64,000 bases of DNA, from contig CACESS010000007.1 in assembly GCA_902562275.1 (NCBI GenBank), positions 1 through 64,000 of the forward strand, written 5' to 3'. This stretch comes from an uncultured Alphaproteobacteria bacterium. Its GTDB lineage: Bacteria; Pseudomonadota; Alphaproteobacteria; HIMB59; GCA-002718135. Positions 19,092-28,829 of this stretch are shown here, piece after piece (the stretch's first letter is position 1; the number at the start of each line of letters is the position of its first letter). Position numbers and translations under genes: made by a program. The notes below the pieces were generated by a model. It was not told the DNA's origin and searched no databases. It saw only the letters and a program-made list of their open reading frames with translations.

Positions 19092-20303
19092 ATGAAACTT
19101 GTAGTAATGAAATTTGGTGGTACTTCAGTTGGTAGTATCGATAAAATCAATAATGTTGCAAACATTGTTGAAAACCAATCAAATGATAAAAAATTGATCG
19201 TTGTTTTATCCGCAATGTCAGGTGTTACAAATAAAATGCAAGAATATATAGATGAAATTGAGTCAAATGAGATTATTGAAAATGATTTAATTTTAACATC
19301 TGGTGAAGCTGTTTCAGTTGGACTGCTTTCGGCTATTTTAAAAAAAAGAAATATCAAATCTATTCCATTACTCGGATGGCAAATTCCAATTATAACAGAC
19401 AGTAACCATCAAAAAGCTAAAATCTTGAACATAGATAAAGTTAGAATTGATAAATATTTAAATGATTATGATGTTTTAGTGGTTGCTGGATTTCAAGGTA
19501 TTGATATAGATGGAAACATTACATCATTAGGAAGAGGTGGTTCTGATACAACTGCTGTTGCTGTTGCCGCTGCTGTTGATGCAGATAGATGTGATATTTA
19601 CACAGATGTTGACGGTGTTTATTCAACTGATCCGAAACTGGAACCCAAAGCTAAAAAAATTAGTAAATTAGCATTCGAAGAAATGTTAGAAATGTCATCT
19701 ACTGGAGCAAAAGTACTTCATACTCGCTCTGTTGAATTAGCGATGAAAAATAATCTTACTTTGCAAGTGCTTTCTTCAATAACAAAACAAAGTGGTACTC
19801 TTGTTGTAGATGAAAATAAATTAATTGAAAAAGAAATTGTAAGCGGAGTAAGCTTTAGTAATAATGAATCAAAACTAACTTTATCTGGTATTGCTGATAA
19901 ACCTGGTATATCCGCAACAATTTTTGGCTTGTTAGCTAATAATAATATTAATGTAGATATGATTGTTCAAAATACATCACAAGATGGTGTAACTGCAAAT
20001 ATCACCTTTACTGTTCCAAATAATGAAATTCATAATGCTAAAAAAATATTAGAAGAAAATCAAAATTTAATTGATTTTAAATCTATTGAAACCGATAGCA
20101 ATATTTCTAAAATTTCAGTAATTGGTATGGGGATGATGTCTCAATCTGGAGTAGCAAAGAAAATGTTTACAACGTTAGCTGATAATTCAATTAATATATT
20201 AGCTATCTCGACATCAGAAATAAAGATAAGCGTCTTAATTAATAAAAAATTTACAAAAATTGCTGTAAAATCTCTACATGAGGCATATAATCTAGATAAT
20301 TAA
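19092..20303 (+). CDS. lysC: Aspartate kinase
   Basis: First step of the aspartate family (lysine, methionine, threonine): phosphorylates aspartate. The 403 residues show the N-terminal KFGGTSVG, SGEAVSVGLLSA, GRGGSDTTAVAVAAA and TDVDGVYSTDP motifs of the kinase domain, then two ACT domains (from about residue 265), including KPGISATIFGLLANNNINVDMI, which carry feedback control. The monofunctional length is normal. It is separated by no bases from the next gene, so lysC, the RodZ-like gene, ispG, hisS, prfA and prmC may form one long transcript. Confidence 0.97.
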   Translation: MKLVVMKFGGTSVGSIDKINNVANIVENQSNDKKLIVVLSAMSGVTNKMQEYIDEIESNEIIENDLILTSGEAVSVGLLSAILKKRNIKSIPLLGWQIPIITDSNHQKAKILNIDKVRIDKYLNDYDVLVVAGFQGIDIDGNITSLGRGGSDTTAVAVAAAVDADRCDIYTDVDGVYSTDPKLEPKAKKISKLAFEEMLEMSSTGAKVLHTRSVELAMKNNLTLQVLSSITKQSGTLVVDENKLIEKEIVSGVSFSNNESKLTLSGIADKPGISATIFGLLANNNINVDMIVQNTSQDGVTANITFTVPNNEIHNAKKILEENQNLIDFKSIETDSNISKISVIGMGMMSQSGVAKKMFTTLADNSINILAISTSEIKISVLINKKFTKIAVKSLHEAYNLDN

Positions 20304-21089
20304 ATGAAAACAGTAGGTCAAATTTTATCAATTGAAAGAAAAACCAAAAATCTTTCTATTAGTGATATCTCAATTGAGTTAAAAATTTCTAAAAGTATCA
20401 TTGTTGATCTTGAAAATGATAATATAAAAAATAATCCAGATATTATTTTTAATATTGGACATCTAAGATCTTACTCAAACTTTCTTGAGTTAGATGCTGA
20501 CACAATTATCAATAAATTTAAAGATCAAGTATCATTTAACATTAAGGAAGAAAAAAAAAATATTACCCCAATTATAGATAATAATTTTTTTAAAATAGAA
20601 AAATTTTTTGCTGCTTCTATAATCATGGTTGTATTCACTTCATTTTACTTTTTATTCGTTGATCAAAATGATAATGAAATTAACTTTGCTTTAATTCCAG
20701 ATATACCTGAAAGTTTGGAACCTATTGTAGAAAAAGCTAATACGTATGATGATTTATCTCAAAGTAGTGATACTAAAAAAAGTGATTTGATAAATAATTC
20801 TAGTGCTATAGCATCAATAGAATTTAATGAAAATGTGAGTACAGTTGCTACATTAAAGATGTTAAATCCAACTTGGCTTCAATTAAGAGATGAAGAGAAT
20901 AATATTGTTTTAAGCAAGTTAATGGATAAAGATGAAGAATTTTCATATGAATTAAAATTGAATTACAATATTACTGCAGGAAACGCAGGGAACATCTTAG
21001 TTCTTATTGATAATGAAGTAAGAGGAAAGATAGGTAAATACGGAGATATTTTAGACTCTTTTGTTTTATATACAGATTTTACAAACTAA
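20304..21089 (+). CDS. RodZ-like helix-turn-helix membrane protein
   Basis: A 261-residue protein with the RodZ plan: an N-terminal cytoplasmic helix-turn-helix (HTH_25; VGQILSIERKTKNLSISDIS with the recognition helix through about residue 60), a single transmembrane helix near residues 110-128, an acidic Ser/Asp-rich linker, and a C-terminal DUF4115-like beta domain (about 175-255). Family members link MreB to the cell wall synthesis machinery. The gene sits directly between lysC and ispG, with 0 and 4 bp gaps, as in other alphaproteobacteria. Whether this streamlined cell has MreB cannot be seen here. Confidence 0.82.
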   Translation: MKTVGQILSIERKTKNLSISDISIELKISKSIIVDLENDNIKNNPDIIFNIGHLRSYSNFLELDADTIINKFKDQVSFNIKEEKKNITPIIDNNFFKIEKFFAASIIMVVFTSFYFLFVDQNDNEINFALIPDIPESLEPIVEKANTYDDLSQSSDTKKSDLINNSSAIASIEFNENVSTVATLKMLNPTWLQLRDEENNIVLSKLMDKDEEFSYELKLNYNITAGNAGNILVLIDNEVRGKIGKYGDILDSFVLYTDFTN

Positions 21090-21093
21090 ATAG

Positions 21094-22191
21094 ATGCTAA
21101 GACCGTATCAACATATTAATAGAAGAAAGTCGCGCGTTATTAAAGTTGGAAATGTCAGCATTGGAGGCAATAATCAAATTGCAGTTCAAACAATGACAAA
21201 TACTCTTACTTCCAATGCCAAAGATACTATTGCTCAAATAGAAAGATCTACAAAACTTGGAGTTGATTTAGTTCGCGTTTCTGTTCCAGATAAAGAATCT
21301 TCGCATTCTTTAAAAGAAATTGTGAAACATAGCCCTGTACCTATAATTGCTGATATACATTTTCATTACAAAAGAGGTATTGAAGCAGCAAAAAATGGTG
21401 CTTCTTGTATTAGAATTAATCCTGGTAACATTGGGAGTATTGAAAGAATAAAAGAAGTTATCAAAGCTGCAAAAGATAATAATTGCTCAATTAGAGTAGG
21501 TGTTAATGCAGGAAGTTTAGAAAAACAAATTTTAGAAAAATTTTCTGAACCTAATCCGGAGGCCTTAGTTGAAAGTGCTAAATTAAATATAAAGATACTT
21601 GAAGATAATGATTTTACCAATTTCAAAATCAGTGTGAAATCTTCAGATATATTTATGTCTATAAAAGCATATGAGAAATTAGCTGAATTATGTGATTATC
21701 CATTGCATTTAGGTATTACAGAGGCAGGAGGAAAAAGAACAGGTTCAATTAAATCTTCAATTGGTGTTGGGAATCTACTTTTGAGAGGAATAGGAGATAC
21801 AATTAGAATATCATTGTCAGATGAGCCAGAGGAAGAGGTAAGAGTTGGTTTCGAAATTTTAAAAAGCTTAGGGTTAAGGAATAGAGGAGTGAAAATTATA
21901 TCATGCCCTTCATGTGCTAGACAACAATTTGAAGTAATAAAAACTGTAAAAAACTTAGAAAAAAAATTAGATGATATTTCCACACCTATAACAGTGTCAA
22001 TAATTGGATGTGTTGTTAATGGTCCAGGTGAAGCAACTATGACAAATATTGGAATAACTGGCGGTGGCAATGATACACATATGATTTATCTCGATGGTAA
22101 AAAAAATAATGTTGTAAAAAATGTTGATTTAGAAAATTATCTTGAAGATCTAATTAGAAAAAAAACTAAAGAAATAGAAGTTAGTAACTAA
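21094..22191 (+). CDS. ispG: 4-hydroxy-3-methylbut-2-en-1-yl diphosphate synthase
   Basis: The penultimate step of the MEP isoprenoid pathway: reductive ring opening of MEcPP, using a [4Fe-4S] cluster. The 365 residues form the TIM barrel ([38 protein letters not shown]) and a C-terminal ferredoxin-like domain with cluster cysteines in SCPSCARQ and GCVVNGPGE plus the Glu ligand. The length is typical of bacterial GcpE. It is followed after 1 bp by hisS. Confidence 0.97.
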   Translation: MLRPYQHINRRKSRVIKVGNVSIGGNNQIAVQTMTNTLTSNAKDTIAQIERSTKLGVDLVRVSVPDKESSHSLKEIVKHSPVPIIADIHFHYKRGIEAAKNGASCIRINPGNIGSIERIKEVIKAAKDNNCSIRVGVNAGSLEKQILEKFSEPNPEALVESAKLNIKILEDNDFTNFKISVKSSDIFMSIKAYEKLAELCDYPLHLGITEAGGKRTGSIKSSIGVGNLLLRGIGDTIRISLSDEPEEEVRVGFEILKSLGLRNRGVKIISCPSCARQQFEVIKTVKNLEKKLDDISTPITVSIIGCVVNGPGEATMTNIGITGGGNDTHMIYLDGKKNNVVKNVDLENYLEDLIRKKTKEIEVSN

Positions 22192-22192
22192 T

Positions 22193-23437
22193 ATGAAATT
22201 AAGATCAGTAAGAGGTACACATGATATATTTGGGAAAGAAATAGATAAATTTAACTTTATTTCTAATATTGTTTCTAAAAACGCTAATTTAAAAGAATAT
22301 AAAGAAATCCAGACGCCAATTTTTGAATTTAGTGATTTATTTGCAAAACCTCTTGGCGAACATTCTGATGTTGTGTTGAAAGAAATGTATTCATTTGAAG
22401 ACAGAAACAATGAATATTTAACACTACGCCCTGAGTACACAACGCCTATGATTAGAGCTGCCATTACTAATAATCTCTTAAACGATCTTCCGTTAAAAAT
22501 TTTTGGAATTGGGCCAATGTTTAGAAGGGAAAGGCCACAAAAGGGTAGATATAGACAATTCAATCAAATTAATTTTGAAATACTTGGAACTAGAGATTTT
22601 CTTGCTGATGTTGAGTTAATTTCTCTGTCAAATAATATTTTAAACAAACTATTACCTAAATCTAAAATAAAACTTTATATTAATTCTTTAGGAGATAAAA
22701 AAACGTTAATTGATTTTAAAAAAAGTCTTACAAAGTATTTTAATACCAATAAAAAAAAACTATCTGAAGAAAGTATTAAAAAAATTGAAACTAACCCATT
22801 AAGAATATTAGATTCAAAAAATCGGGAAGATATTGAAATTTCACTATCTTCACCTAAAATATATGAATACTTAACTGATGAAGCTAAGAAGCACTACGAA
22901 GATCTTAAAAGATCATTAAATATACTAGAAATTGATTTTGAAGAAAACGCTAATCTCGTTAGAGGTCTTGATTATTATTGTAATACAGTATTCGAATACA
23001 AATCAGATAATTTAGGAAGTCAAGATACATTACTGGGTGGTGGAAGATATGACGGTTTAATAAAAATATTAGGCGGGCCTGACATACCCGGTATTGGATG
23101 GGCCGCAGGTATTGAAAGAATTGCATTATTAATGGAGTATGAAAAAAAAATAAGCTCAACTATCCATATTGCAGTAACAAATGAAAAATTTACAGATTAT
23201 TTTCTTTATCTGCAAAAATATTTATCTGAAAATAAAATTTCATATTACTGGAATTATAAATACAATTTAAAAAAATCATTTACAAAAGCAAATACATCTT
23301 CAGCATCATATATAATTATTATTGGAGAAAATGAAATTAATGGTGATTTTTTTACTATTAAAAATTTAATAACTGGCGAACAAAAAGAATTAAAGCTTAA
23401 TCAAATATTTAATCATTTGAATGATAAATCTAGATAA
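22193..23437 (+). CDS. hisS: Histidyl-tRNA synthetase
   Basis: A class II aminoacyl-tRNA synthetase charging tRNA-His. In 414 residues: [13 protein letters not shown] at the N-terminus, motif 1 region, motif 2 [17 protein letters not shown], the His-specific motifs [15 protein letters not shown] and GGGRYDGL, and motif 3 [14 protein letters not shown], followed by a short anticodon-binding domain. It starts 1 bp after ispG and overlaps prfA by 17 bp. No tRNA-His is in the window. Confidence 0.96.
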   Translation: MKLRSVRGTHDIFGKEIDKFNFISNIVSKNANLKEYKEIQTPIFEFSDLFAKPLGEHSDVVLKEMYSFEDRNNEYLTLRPEYTTPMIRAAITNNLLNDLPLKIFGIGPMFRRERPQKGRYRQFNQINFEILGTRDFLADVELISLSNNILNKLLPKSKIKLYINSLGDKKTLIDFKKSLTKYFNTNKKKLSEESIKKIETNPLRILDSKNREDIEISLSSPKIYEYLTDEAKKHYEDLKRSLNILEIDFEENANLVRGLDYYCNTVFEYKSDNLGSQDTLLGGGRYDGLIKILGGPDIPGIGWAAGIERIALLMEYEKKISSTIHIAVTNEKFTDYFLYLQKYLSENKISYYWNYKYNLKKSFTKANTSSASYIIIIGENEINGDFFTIKNLITGEQKELKLNQIFNHLNDKSR

Positions 23438-24497
23438 ACAATTTTCAATAATTTTAGAAAAATTTAAATTAATAGAAAATTCATTAAACAATATGAATGA
23501 TATTGAATCTAATGAATTAATTAAATTAAACAGAGAATATTCAGATCTCCGACCAGTTGTAGAAAAAATTCAAGAATACAACAATTTACAAAAAGATATA
23601 TTAAATCTTAATGAGTTAGTAAAAGATAATGATTTAGAAATTAGTAAAATAGCTGAGTCAGAACTCATTGAAAAAAAAAATCAAATCAAAGATCTTGAAC
23701 AGCAATTATTGAAGTTACTAATACCAAAAGATGAAAATGACTCTAAAAATTCAATTTTAGAAATCAGAGCTGGTACTGGAGGCGATGAAGCATCTCTTTT
23801 TGCTTCTGATTTATTAAATATGTATCAAAGATATGCCGATTTAAATTCATGGAAATTTGATATTTTATCAATATCAGAAACAGGTTTAAAAGGAGTAAAG
23901 GAGGTTATTTGTAATATTTCAGGATTAAATGTTTTTTCAAAACTAAAATTTGAATCTGGTGTTCATAGAGTGCAAAGGGTTCCAACGACTGAAAGTAGTG
24001 GAAGAGTACACACATCAGCTGCTACTGTAGCAGTTCTTCCTGAAGCTGAAGAGGTTGATATTGAAGTACTTGATAAAGATTTAAGAATTGATGTTTTTAG
24101 ATCAAGTGGACCAGGAGGACAATCTGTCAACACCACTGATAGTGCTGTAAGAATAACGCACATTCCAACTGGTATAGTTGTTTCTCAGCAAGATGAAAAA
24201 TCTCAACATAAAAATAAAGCAAAAGCTTTAAAGATTCTACGATCAAGATTACTAGACAATCAAATACAGGAAAAAAACAAAGAAAGATCTGAGCAAAGAA
24301 AAAATCAAGTAGGTTCTGGAGATAGATCTGAAAGAATAAGAACCTATAACTTTCCTCAAGGAAGGGTTTCTGATCATAGAATAAATCTTACATTGTATAA
24401 TCTGTCAGAAATACTTGAGGGTAAAATAGATGAGTTGATAAATCCTTTAATTGCTGAAGAAGAGAGTACAAAGTTAGCAAATATGAAAAATGAATAA
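23421..24497 (+). CDS. prfA: Peptide chain release factor 1
   Basis: Recognises UAA and UAG stop codons and triggers peptide release. The 358-residue protein has the N-terminal coiled-coil domain, [15 protein letters not shown], the codon-recognition region with the P-x-T type loop in [17 protein letters not shown], and the catalytic GGQ in [14 protein letters not shown]. It starts inside hisS (17-bp overlap) and ends 8 bp inside prmC, which encodes the enzyme that methylates its GGQ glutamine. That order and overlap support coordinated expression. Confidence 0.97.
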   Translation: MINLDKQFSIILEKFKLIENSLNNMNDIESNELIKLNREYSDLRPVVEKIQEYNNLQKDILNLNELVKDNDLEISKIAESELIEKKNQIKDLEQQLLKLLIPKDENDSKNSILEIRAGTGGDEASLFASDLLNMYQRYADLNSWKFDILSISETGLKGVKEVICNISGLNVFSKLKFESGVHRVQRVPTTESSGRVHTSAATVAVLPEAEEVDIEVLDKDLRIDVFRSSGPGGQSVNTTDSAVRITHIPTGIVVSQQDEKSQHKNKAKALKILRSRLLDNQIQEKNKERSEQRKNQVGSGDRSERIRTYNFPQGRVSDHRINLTLYNLSEILEGKIDELINPLIAEEESTKLANMKNE

Positions 24498-25320
24498 ATT
24501 AATTAAAGAGAGTTTAACTAAATTAAAACAAAAAAATATCATTAATCCAGAACTAGATCTTAGAATTTTACTAAAGCATGCTTCAAAAAAAAAAAATGAA
24601 ATTATTTTTAGTAATCTTAATCTAGACAATATTGATATTGTTAAATTTAAATCTTATCTTCAACAAAGAATTAATAGACAACCAATAGCTAAAATTATTA
24701 AAAATAAACCATTTTGGAAAAATGATTTTTATGTAAATAATTTTGTGTTAGATCCACGTCCTGAAACAGAATTAATAATTGAGGAAGCATTAAATATTCA
24801 TAGAAATAAAAACCTTAAATTAAAAATATTAGATATTGGTACTGGATCAGGCTGCATTGCAATATCACTAGCAAAGGAATTTAAAAATGCATCTATAACA
24901 GCTATAGATATATCTAAAGAGGCATTACAAGTTGCAGAAAAAAACTTAAAAATACATAATTGTTATAATCAAATCCAACTTAAGATGATTGATTTTAAAA
25001 ATATTAATTCTAAGTTTGATCTGATTGTATCTAATCCACCATACCTAACAACCGAACAGTTTAATAATGCAGATCCAGAAGTTAGAAATTTTGAGCCTGT
25101 ATTAGCTTTAGTTGGAGGAGATGATGGGTTGAAATTTTACAGAGAATATTCAAATAATCTAAAAAATTTAATGAGTAAAAATGCTTTTTTTTTATGTGAA
25201 ATTGGTATTAATCAGAGACAAGATTGTGAAGAAATATTTAAAGATTCTGGATTATATTTGAACAAAATAGTTAATGATCTTCAAGGAATTGAGAGAATCC
25301 TTAGTTTTTCAAAGATATAA
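24490..25320 (+). CDS. prmC: Release factor glutamine N5-methyltransferase
   Basis: Methylates the glutamine of the GGQ motif in release factors. The 276 residues have the N-terminal helical substrate-binding domain (with RQPIAKII), the [14 protein letters not shown] segment, SAM motif [16 protein letters not shown], and the catalytic NPPY in [10 protein letters not shown]. It overlaps prfA by 8 bp, the usual prfA-prmC pair. It ends the likely lysC-to-prmC unit; a separate promoter precedes the DUF4167 gene. Confidence 0.95.
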   Translation: MNKLIKESLTKLKQKNIINPELDLRILLKHASKKKNEIIFSNLNLDNIDIVKFKSYLQQRINRQPIAKIIKNKPFWKNDFYVNNFVLDPRPETELIIEEALNIHRNKNLKLKILDIGTGSGCIAISLAKEFKNASITAIDISKEALQVAEKNLKIHNCYNQIQLKMIDFKNINSKFDLIVSNPPYLTTEQFNNADPEVRNFEPVLALVGGDDGLKFYREYSNNLKNLMSKNAFFLCEIGINQRQDCEEIFKDSGLYLNKIVNDLQGIERILSFSKI

Positions 25321-25321
25321 G

Positions 25322-25349
25322 TTGAAATAAAACAAATGAACTATATAAA
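25322..25349 (+). promoter_or_regulatory. Putative promoter for the DUF4167 gene
   Basis: TTGAAA (25322-25327), a 16-bp spacer and TATAAA (25344-25349) match the sigma-70 consensus 5/6 at each box. It lies directly after the prmC stop and 46 bp before the DUF4167 ATG. Confidence 0.45.
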
Positions 25350-25384
25350 TTAAAAATATTAATAATTTTATTAAAATTTTTAAT
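25349..25384 (+). repeat. Near-perfect 17-bp AT inverted repeat in the DUF4167 leader
   Basis: Left arm 25349-25365 and right arm 25368-25384 are reverse complements at 16 of 17 positions, separated by 2 bp. It is made only of A and T, ends 11 bp before the DUF4167 ATG and would fold in the mRNA leader next to the ribosome-binding region. No T-run typical of a terminator follows. Confidence 0.6.
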
Positions 25385-25395
25385 TTCCAAACAAT

Positions 25396-25809
25396 ATGTA
25401 TAAAAAAAACGGTAGAACCGCATATAAGAGTAATAGAAGACCCAGTTTTAAGAAACCTGGTGGTTACAAAAATTTCAATAATAGAAATAGAGGCAATGTA
25501 TCCCAGCAATATAACAAGTATTTAAAATTAGCTAAAGAAGCATCAAGATCAGGTGATAGAATTCAATCTGAATATTATTATCAATTTACTGATCACTATT
25601 ACAGAATAATGGTTGAGCTAGGTATTAATATTGAAGAAAATATAAATTTTGATGAGCAAAAACAAAGCACTTCAAATGAACAAATTTCAGATACTAATAA
25701 TGAAACTGTTGAAGTAAGTGATAATGATAAAGCAGAAGATGATTCCATCGAATCTATTCCCTTTATAGCTGAACCATCTAAAGAAAAAAGAACAAGATCA
25801 ACAAAATAG
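25396..25809 (+). CDS. DUF4167 domain protein
   Basis: A 137-residue protein of the alphaproteobacterial DUF4167 family. The N-terminus is very basic and Arg/Asn/Gly rich (GRTAYKSNRRPSFKKPGGY), as in RNA-binding tails, followed by the conserved helical domain with YLKLAKEASRSGDRIQSEYY and TDHYYRIM (about residues 40-75). The C-terminal half is acidic and low complexity. The gene follows prmC, its usual place in alphaproteobacteria. RNA binding is inferred from composition only. It has its own candidate promoter and an unusual AT hairpin in the leader. Confidence 0.9.
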   Translation: MYKKNGRTAYKSNRRPSFKKPGGYKNFNNRNRGNVSQQYNKYLKLAKEASRSGDRIQSEYYYQFTDHYYRIMVELGINIEENINFDEQKQSTSNEQISDTNNETVEVSDNDKAEDDSIESIPFIAEPSKEKRTRSTK

Positions 25810-27105
25810 TTATTCATATAACACGCTTAAATGATCAGCGTATATTATTTTATATTCTTCTTTAAATCTTTCTAATTCCTTACCCTGAAGTATTTTTCCA
25901 GAAGGAAGTTTTAGTTTTAACGGATTTATATGTTTATTTTGATAAATAATTTCATAATGAAGATGAGGCCCTGTAGAATTTCCTGTACTACCTACATAAC
26001 CTATAACTTCACCCTGGTTAACTCTTACCCCTTTAGAAATACTTTTTTTATAATTTGATAAATGTGCATAAGCTGTTTTATATCCATTATTATGTCTTAT
26101 ACGAATATACTTTCCATATCCTCCATTTCTTCCAACGTATTCAACAATTCCATTTCCTCCAGCATAAATTGGTGTTCCAGTAGGTGCAGCAAAATCAACA
26201 CCTTTATGCATTTTATTGAAACCTGAGATAGGATGTTTACGCATACCAAAATTTGATGAAATTCTTGCGCCGTCTAAAGGTGTCTTTAATATTGATTTTT
26301 TAACATTTTTGCCCTCTCTGTTAAAATAATCGATATAACCATCATCTGTCATAAACTTAAAATATTCTAATTGTTTCCCATCAATTATTATCGAAGCATA
26401 TTTAATATCGTTATATTCTAATTTACCCGTTTCAATTATTTCATCAAATTCATAGGATATTGAAACAACAGTATTAACTCTAATATCTCTTTGAAAATCG
26501 AGATCAAAACTAAAAAGACTTATTATTTTTACTAAAATATCAGGTGATACACCATTTTTAATACCGTCTGAAAATAATGCTTCTGTAATTGTATATTCTT
26601 TTGATTCAATGTATGAATCCTTACTTAATTCTCTTATATTTAAATTTATTTCTTTATCTAAATTAACTGAGATAATTGTCTCACTGTTCTTAAAAAATTC
26701 AATTTTTTTTATTTCTCCAAAACTATTTTCAAATACACTTATAATTTCTCCAGTTTTGATTTTCTTTAAATCAAAAAAGTTTTCTATCTCACTTATAATT
26801 TCGTAAATATTTTCTTGTTCAAAGTTTAAGCTTTCTAAAATAGAAACAAAAGTATCACCTTGTAAAATTTTAATTTTTTTCTCAACATATTGCACTTTAT
26901 CAATACTTTTTTTTATATTAGGTATTGCTACTTCTTCTTCTTTTTTTTCTTGAATAATTTCTTTTTTATCCTCTACTATTTCATTTTTTAAAACCTCTCT
27001 CTCTAAAAATTTTTTCTCTGATAAGTTAAAATATTCAGAAATAAACAGATAATATCCTGACGGTATTAAAGAAATTAAAATTAGATATCTTAAAATTCTA
27101 AACAC
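25810..27105 (-). CDS. M23-family (LytM-type) peptidase
   Basis: A 431-residue envelope peptidase. An N-terminal hydrophobic helix (about residues 4-22) anchors or exports it; a Lys/Glu-rich linker follows, then LysM/OapA-like and Csd3-like regions (about 75-270) and the C-terminal M23 domain. Zinc ligands are visible in HKGVDFAAPTGTPI (H and D) and the HxH of GPHLHYEI, with the AYAHL His. Such enzymes cut peptidoglycan cross-links in the periplasm or activate amidases. The start is GTG. It converges with DUF4167 with no gap and is downstream of the flavin reductase, with which it abuts. Confidence 0.92.
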   Translation of the reverse strand: MFRILRYLILISLIPSGYYLFISEYFNLSEKKFLEREVLKNEIVEDKKEIIQEKKEEEVAIPNIKKSIDKVQYVEKKIKILQGDTFVSILESLNFEQENIYEIISEIENFFDLKKIKTGEIISVFENSFGEIKKIEFFKNSETIISVNLDKEINLNIRELSKDSYIESKEYTITEALFSDGIKNGVSPDILVKIISLFSFDLDFQRDIRVNTVVSISYEFDEIIETGKLEYNDIKYASIIIDGKQLEYFKFMTDDGYIDYFNREGKNVKKSILKTPLDGARISSNFGMRKHPISGFNKMHKGVDFAAPTGTPIYAGGNGIVEYVGRNGGYGKYIRIRHNNGYKTAYAHLSNYKKSISKGVRVNQGEVIGYVGSTGNSTGPHLHYEIIYQNKHINPLKLKLPSGKILQGKELERFKEEYKIIYADHLSVLYE

Positions 27106-27570
27106 TTAAAAATATTTTGAATTAAAATATACAAGTGGTTTCAATTTATCGTTAGATTGTAGTTCTAATATCTTGCATACAAATATTATGTGATCACCTC
27201 TTTTGATTTTTTCCATTAGCTCACACTCAAGATTTGCTATACAATTTGGTATAATTACTGTTTTATTTTTCCCTTTAATAAATTTTATATCTTCTAAATT
27301 AGGCTCAGTTAAAGCAAAATTGTCAGATAATTTTTTTTGTTTACTAGATAGAATATTTATTGATAAAAATTTAGTTTTTGAAAACTTCTTTATTGAGGAC
27401 GAGTAATTACCTAAAGAAAACAAAACCATAGGAGGGTTAAGTGATAAAGAGTTAAATGAGTTAACAGTTTTCCCATAAATTGAATTATTATTTTTAACAC
27501 ATACAACAGTAATTCCTGTTGAAAACTTACTAAGTGTTTTTTTAAAATTATTAGTGTTTACTTTTTTCAT
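27106..27570 (-). CDS. Flavin reductase-like (FMN-binding) protein
   Basis: A 154-residue split-barrel protein of the flavin reductase domain family, which reduces FMN or FAD with NAD(P)H, often for a partner monooxygenase. Visible features are FKKTLSKFSTGITVVCV at the N-terminus, NSFNSLSLNPPMVLFSL and the C-terminal GDHIIFVCKILEL. It abuts the M23 gene and overlaps the GNAT gene upstream by 4 bp. No monooxygenase partner is next to it, so the role is open. Confidence 0.87.
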   Translation of the reverse strand: MKKVNTNNFKKTLSKFSTGITVVCVKNNNSIYGKTVNSFNSLSLNPPMVLFSLGNYSSSIKKFSKTKFLSINILSSKQKKLSDNFALTEPNLEDIKFIKGKNKTVIIPNCIANLECELMEKIKRGDHIIFVCKILELQSNDKLKPLVYFNSKYF

Positions 27571-28067
27571 AACCTTTTTTGCATATAAATAGAATCAACC
27601 CACTTATTTTTTTTAAAACCAGCTTTCTTTATAGTTCCAACATATTGAAATCCATTATTTTTATGTATTTTTATAGAAGCAAAATTATTTTTTCCACCAA
27701 TCACTGCTATCAAATTTTTGATCTTTGAAACTTTATTACATATTTTAACAAGTTCCTTAAGTATTTTATTACCATAACCATTATTAATTAAATCTGGATC
27801 AACATAGATTGAATGTTCATATGAAAATCTATATCCACTTTTTTCTCTAAATTTATTTACAAAGGCTAATCCAATAACTTCATTTTCTTCAATTGCTAAA
27901 ATAAATGGTAATTTATTTTTTTTAATTTTTTTTAATAATAAATTAAATTTTAATTTAGATAATTTTTTTTCTTCAAAATTAGAGAATGAATTTTCAATAA
28001 AATAATTATAAATTTTTAGAGCCTTAGAGATTTCATTTTCTGTAAAATTGTTTTTTTTTACTCTCAT
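27567..28067 (-). CDS. GNAT-family N-acetyltransferase
   Basis: A 166-residue acetyltransferase resembling phosphinothricin/L-amino acid acetyltransferases. The acetyl-CoA motif is LINNGYGNKILKELVKI (consensus R/Q-x-x-G-x-G/A, here N-N-G-Y-G-N), preceded by the YEHSIYVDPDL strand and followed by GGKNNFASIKIHKNNGFQYVGTIKKAG, typical of the PAT group. The substrate cannot be told. It overlaps the flavin reductase gene by 4 bp. The 222 bp upstream, before the tRNA-Val gene, hold no open frame or clear signal that I can see. Confidence 0.88.
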   Translation of the reverse strand: MRVKKNNFTENEISKALKIYNYFIENSFSNFEEKKLSKLKFNLLLKKIKKNKLPFILAIEENEVIGLAFVNKFREKSGYRFSYEHSIYVDPDLINNGYGNKILKELVKICNKVSKIKNLIAVIGGKNNFASIKIHKNNGFQYVGTIKKAGFKKNKWVDSIYMQKRL

Positions 28068-28289
28068 TTATCTCCTAATATTAATATTCAATTGTATGAA
28101 TAATTCTAAACTCTGAATATTATTTAATAAAAAATTGATCAATATGTTTATAATTTATTTACTTAATTAATGATTAAAAAAGGTTAAATTAAGTATAATT
28201 TAAAAATCTAATACGATCTTTCAATTATTGCTTTACTTTTAAAAGTCATTATATTTCAAATACTATATTTTTATAAAATAAAACTTATT

Positions 28290-28364
28290 GGGTGTGTAGC
28301 TCAGCGGTAGAGCACTGCCTCGACACGGCAGGGGTCACAGGTTCAATCCCTGTCACACCCACCA
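28290..28364 (+). tRNA. tRNA-Val (anticodon GAC)
   Basis: A complete 75-nt cloverleaf with encoded CCA (28362-28364). The acceptor stem pairs GGGTGTG with CACACCC, the anticodon stem CTGCC/GGCAG (28315-28319 with 28327-28331) encloses the loop TCGACAC, and the anticodon GAC (28322-28324) reads GUC/GUU valine codons. The T arm contains GGTTCAATCCC. It stands alone between the GNAT and DUF2177 genes. Confidence 0.97.
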
Positions 28365-28400
28365 TATAAATTTAAATAAATATTCTTGAAATTTAATAAT

Positions 28401-28829
28401 ATGATATATCTAAAATATATGGTTAAATGTTTACTTGTTGCAACTCTAATTGCTTCTCTGATTTTCTTAATAATAGACGTAATTTGGTTAAGCTTTGCTA
28501 CAAAATCTTTTTATAGACCTCTCATTGGTAATTTGCTAGCTGACAAGCCCGTAATGTGGGCAGCTGCTCTTTTTTACATATTATATGTCCTTGGTATGTC
28601 ACTCGTTGTAATTCAACCTTGTGTTGTCTCTGGTGATTTAATGAAGACATTGTACACTGGCTTCATATTTGGTTTGGTTGCATATGGCACATATAACTTA
28701 ACAAACATGGCAGTACTCAAAGGATGGTCACCAACCGTTACTTTTGTTGATATGTTTTGGGGTGGTTCATTGACGGCTGTATCAGCTACATCTGGATTAT
28801 ATTTAGCAAGAAAAATAGTACATTTTTAA
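28401..28829 (+). CDS. DUF2177 family membrane protein
   Basis: An integral membrane protein of about 142 residues with four hydrophobic helices, in the DUF2177 family. Landmarks are LIIDVIWLSF in helix 1, the FYRPLIGNLLADKPVMWAA loop, VAYGTYNLTNMAVLKGW, and the C-terminal DMFWGGSLTAVSA. Function is unknown. Starts at TTG 28386, ATG 28401 or ATG 28419 are all possible; 28419 would place the first helix right at the N-terminus, as in many homologues. It ends 4 bp inside ispA on the other strand. Confidence 0.88.
   Translation: MIYLKYMVKCLLVATLIASLIFLIIDVIWLSFATKSFYRPLIGNLLADKPVMWAAALFYILYVLGMSLVVIQPCVVSGDLMKTLYTGFIFGLVAYGTYNLTNMAVLKGWSPTVTFVDMFWGGSLTAVSATSGLYLARKIVHF

Noticed and set aside
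28068-28289. Possible small gene or RNA in the 222-bp gap before tRNA-Val
   Set aside because: Open frames there have fewer than ten codons and I saw no stable G-C stem.
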